Source: JAJDZL01 sp965200425 | GTDB taxonomy: Bacteria > Pseudomonadota > Gammaproteobacteria > Arenicellales > JAJDZL01 | DNA length: 64,000 bases | NCBI GenBank assembly: GCA_965200425.1 | Contig: CBDAUA010000004.1 | Location: forward strand, 372,001 to 436,000 | Direction of reading: 5' to 3' | Shown here: piece by piece, positions 62,236 to 64,000 of the stretch | Layout of the letters: each line of letters begins with the position of its first letter | Numbering within the stretch: the first letter of the stretch is position 1 | Program-made: the position numbers and the translations under genes | Notes under the pieces: generated by a model | Told to the model about the DNA's origin: nothing | The model's database searches: none | Seen by the model: only the letters and a program-made list of their open reading frames with translations

Positions 62236-64000
62236 TCAATGGTATGGAATGTCGCTAGAAATCAATTCTGGCATGCCGTCATTAAATTGAACCCAGCTGG
62301 GAGTACGGTGTAAAACCCCAAATTCGTCGACCCCGATGATGCCCGTTATACCATGAAATCGCGCGTCGGAATTTTCTCGAAGCTTCCGTAAGCGGTTGAC
62401 TACGTTGTAGCTGTCGACTCCCATCGCAAAAATTCGTTGAAATCGGTTGTTTTCATCGACAGTCAATTTACTTCTTGCTGTGAGCATAGAACTACTTTCG
62501 TCTACTAGCCAATCCATGTCTGGAAATGTAATATTGTTGAGATCTTGGTCATTTATTTTGTCGAAATTAGCGTCGAAAATTTTCGATGTCGAGTAAACAG
62601 GTAGATTGTGAGGATTCAAAAAATCAAGATGGGGCTTGATTAATCGACCTTGAGGCGCATCTGCCACGAGGAACATAAAATCTGCGTCCTGTCTAGGTCG
62701 GGGTACGAAATCTAATGATCTTCCTGCAATTGCTTTGATTTGCTCATAACGTTTCGTGCTCGAACTCAAATTCAAAATAGTCTTTATGGACTTCGAATAA
62801 TCAACTTGGCCTGCTGGATATTCTTGAATCTGGATGACTGCTCCGCCAAGTCGCTCTAGCTCAGTGACAAATGCGGCTACTGTTCTTGTTGCCCAATTCT
62901 TGGAAGATTTCAAAACGAGCGCAGTTTTGTGGCCATCTTGCCAGGCTCGACGGGCGACAAATTCGCCTTCCCTTTCTGGGGCTAATGTGAATTGGTACAC
63001 ATGAGAGGCTAGTTCTGAATCTTTAACGTTCCCAAGAATAAGGGTATCGATAACTAAGTCTCCGTAAGCCACCAACTCAGTTACATGATCAACACCAAGT
63101 GGACCGATGACAAAATTTGCTCCTTCATTTACAGCCCCGTAGTAGTGCTGAGTTATCAATCTTGGATTTTCACCAATATCGATTACTTGTAACTGTGGTT
63201 TCGAAGGATTGCTATCATTTTGGTGCTGGGTTCTTACTCCGTCCAAGAAAGCTCTTGCCGGCAATTCAAAGGAAGACGAAAGCGGTAACAGAAGCGCAAT
63301 TCGATCAATTGGGGAATGAACAGCTGGATTAGAAGTTAATCCGATGAAATGATTCGCTGGGTGTTCAGGATTTCCCTGTTGCCAGACTTCGATTGCAGAT
63401 TGATAAGCATAAGGATCTGCTCTATTACCATGAATACCTAATACTAGTCTAAACCAGGCCTGTTCGATTAGGTTGTTAGATTCTGATAATTTTGTTGCGA
63501 GTTGAGTGATCGAAAGGCGAAGCAGATGCCTCCACAGCTGATGTCCAAGTTCTCCTTTCTCAGTCCCATTGGGTAGGAGCGAGTGAAGCTGAATCATCGC
63601 AGTTACAAGATCAAGTGGTTGGTCTAGCTGAGCTAGAGCAGCGACTCTTAGTTTTAAGCCTAGAATTCTCTGTTCTGCGTTGATACTACTGTAGTTTAGA
63701 ATTCTATTGATCAATCTCAATGCACGTTTTGGTTGAGATTCTGCCAAGGAAAATTTGACGGACAAAATTTGGTATTCAATTTTGTTATGAGAATCAAGTA
63801 ATCCGAATCGAATCAATTTTGCTACAGACTTTGCCTCAGAAATTCGATTCTCACTTTCTAAAGTGATCGAGGCTCGTAGTAAATTTGTATCTTGATCTTC
63901 GCCAATCTGGTTAGTGCGAACAATCGAATCCCAAGCGGAATCATCAATTTCTTGAACTTCGGAATCTTCAGGAGGGAGCGATACTTCTTTGGGTTGCTCG
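62236..64000 (-). CDS. lpoA: Penicillin-binding protein activator LpoA-like (partial)
   Basis: The frame is open to the right edge of the window, so the N-terminus with signal/lipobox is outside. About 588 residues are visible. An N-terminal TPR-like helical part (AKSVAKLIRFGLLDSHNK..., NYSSINAEQRILGLKLRVAAL) is followed by a periplasmic-binding-protein-like domain. That domain begins at IDRIALLLPLSSSFELPARAFLDG and includes NFVIGPLGVDHV and DADFMFLVADAPQGRLIKPHL. This matches LpoA, the outer-membrane lipoprotein that activates PBP1A. The BON gene is downstream on the same strand. Confidence 0.9.
   Translation of the reverse strand, partial: EQPKEVSLPPEDSEVQEIDDSAWDSIVRTNQIGEDQDTNLLRASITLESENRISEAKSVAKLIRFGLLDSHNKIEYQILSVKFSLAESQPKRALRLINRILNYSSINAEQRILGLKLRVAALAQLDQPLDLVTAMIQLHSLLPNGTEKGELGHQLWRHLLRLSITQLATKLSESNNLIEQAWFRLVLGIHGNRADPYAYQSAIEVWQQGNPEHPANHFIGLTSNPAVHSPIDRIALLLPLSSSFELPARAFLDGVRTQHQNDSNPSKPQLQVIDIGENPRLITQHYYGAVNEGANFVIGPLGVDHVTELVAYGDLVIDTLILGNVKDSELASHVYQFTLAPEREGEFVARRAWQDGHKTALVLKSSKNWATRTVAAFVTELERLGGAVIQIQEYPAGQVDYSKSIKTILNLSSSTKRYEQIKAIAGRSLDFVPRPRQDADFMFLVADAPQGRLIKPHLDFLNPHNLPVYSTSKIFDANFDKINDQDLNNITFPDMDWLVDESSSMLTARSKLTVDENNRFQRIFAMGVDSYNVVNRLRKLRENSDARFHGITGIIGVDEFGVLHRTPSWVQFNDGMPELISSDIPYH

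Noticed and set aside
1..64000. CRISPR arrays, rRNA genes and intact insertion sequences
   Set aside because: No regularly spaced short repeats, rRNA-like blocks or transposase motifs were found on reading both strands.

Overview
The window looks like a chromosomal segment of an AT-rich, free-living, probably marine gammaproteobacterium. Pointers are coq7 (ubiquinone hydroxylase), the yicC-gmk pair, rppH, a BepA/YfgC-type M48 protease, an LpoA-type penicillin-binding-protein activator next to a BON-domain protein, an RND efflux pair and a DsrEFHC set. No rRNA, CRISPR array, intact tRNA or recognisable transposase was seen. Several genes appear to use TTG or GTG starts.

Layout. 0-10 kb: a YyaL/DUF255 protein cut by the left edge and carrying a DsbD-alpha-like tail, an SDR, an MscS channel, an alpha/beta hydrolase, a MetY-type sulfhydrylase, an MFS transporter, a 3-hydroxyacyl-CoA dehydrogenase without a hydratase half, and coq7. 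10-15 kb: glycolate oxidase glcD-glcE-glcF, with an unusual 0.78-kb spacer before glcF. 15-23 kb: a VOC protein, an EEP phosphodiesterase, an RND pump with adaptor, a GT1 glycosyltransferase and a small Rieske ferredoxin. 23-27.6 kb: yicC-gmk, then a single-gene GmrSD-like (DUF262-DUF1524-DUF5655) restriction protein lying between the gmk 3' end and a decayed second copy of that end.

27.6-44 kb is the most distinctive part. A DAO-type FAD oxidoreductase diverges from two tandem HtrA/DegP-like genes; the second has Phe in place of the catalytic Ser. An OmpR-type regulator and its histidine kinase follow, and then a tetrahydromethanopterin (H4MPT) C1 cluster: a CitG-like protein, formaldehyde-activating enzyme (fae), a pterin carbinolamine dehydratase and a fused folK-folP. 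Convergent to these are bepA, a DmrB/AfpA-type flavoprotein, a DUF6513 protein and a DUF447 protein. Two independent tandem duplications shaped this block: about 2.0 kb (htrA plus the 5' end of the FAD gene; old and diverged) and 1719 bp (kinase catalytic core plus citG-like gene; recent, about 1% divergent).

44-48 kb: dsrE-dsrF-dsrH-dsrC-dsrM-dsrK, a DsrC-trisulfide module with no dsrAB or dsrJOP in view. 48-52.5 kb: an S24-like fragment, a PhyH dioxygenase with a small membrane protein, panB, a DUF488 protein and msrA. 53-60.6 kb: a GbcA/stachydrine-demethylase-like Rieske oxygenase, a CMD protein, an HpbD-like enolase-superfamily enzyme, an ArsI/CadI-like lyase and a complete polar amino-acid ABC transporter. 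60.8-64 kb: rppH, a decayed tRNA-Gly(CCC), a BON-domain protein and lpoA, which runs off the right edge.

A working model (inference): methylated osmolytes such as betaines are imported and demethylated by the Rieske oxygenase and possibly the DAO-type oxidase. The formaldehyde released is captured by Fae on H4MPT, whose synthesis and reduction are partly encoded here. The HtrA pair and two-component system directly upstream of the C1 genes may tie envelope stress to this pathway. The remaining H4MPT genes (mtdB, mch, fhc, mfn and others) are not in the window.
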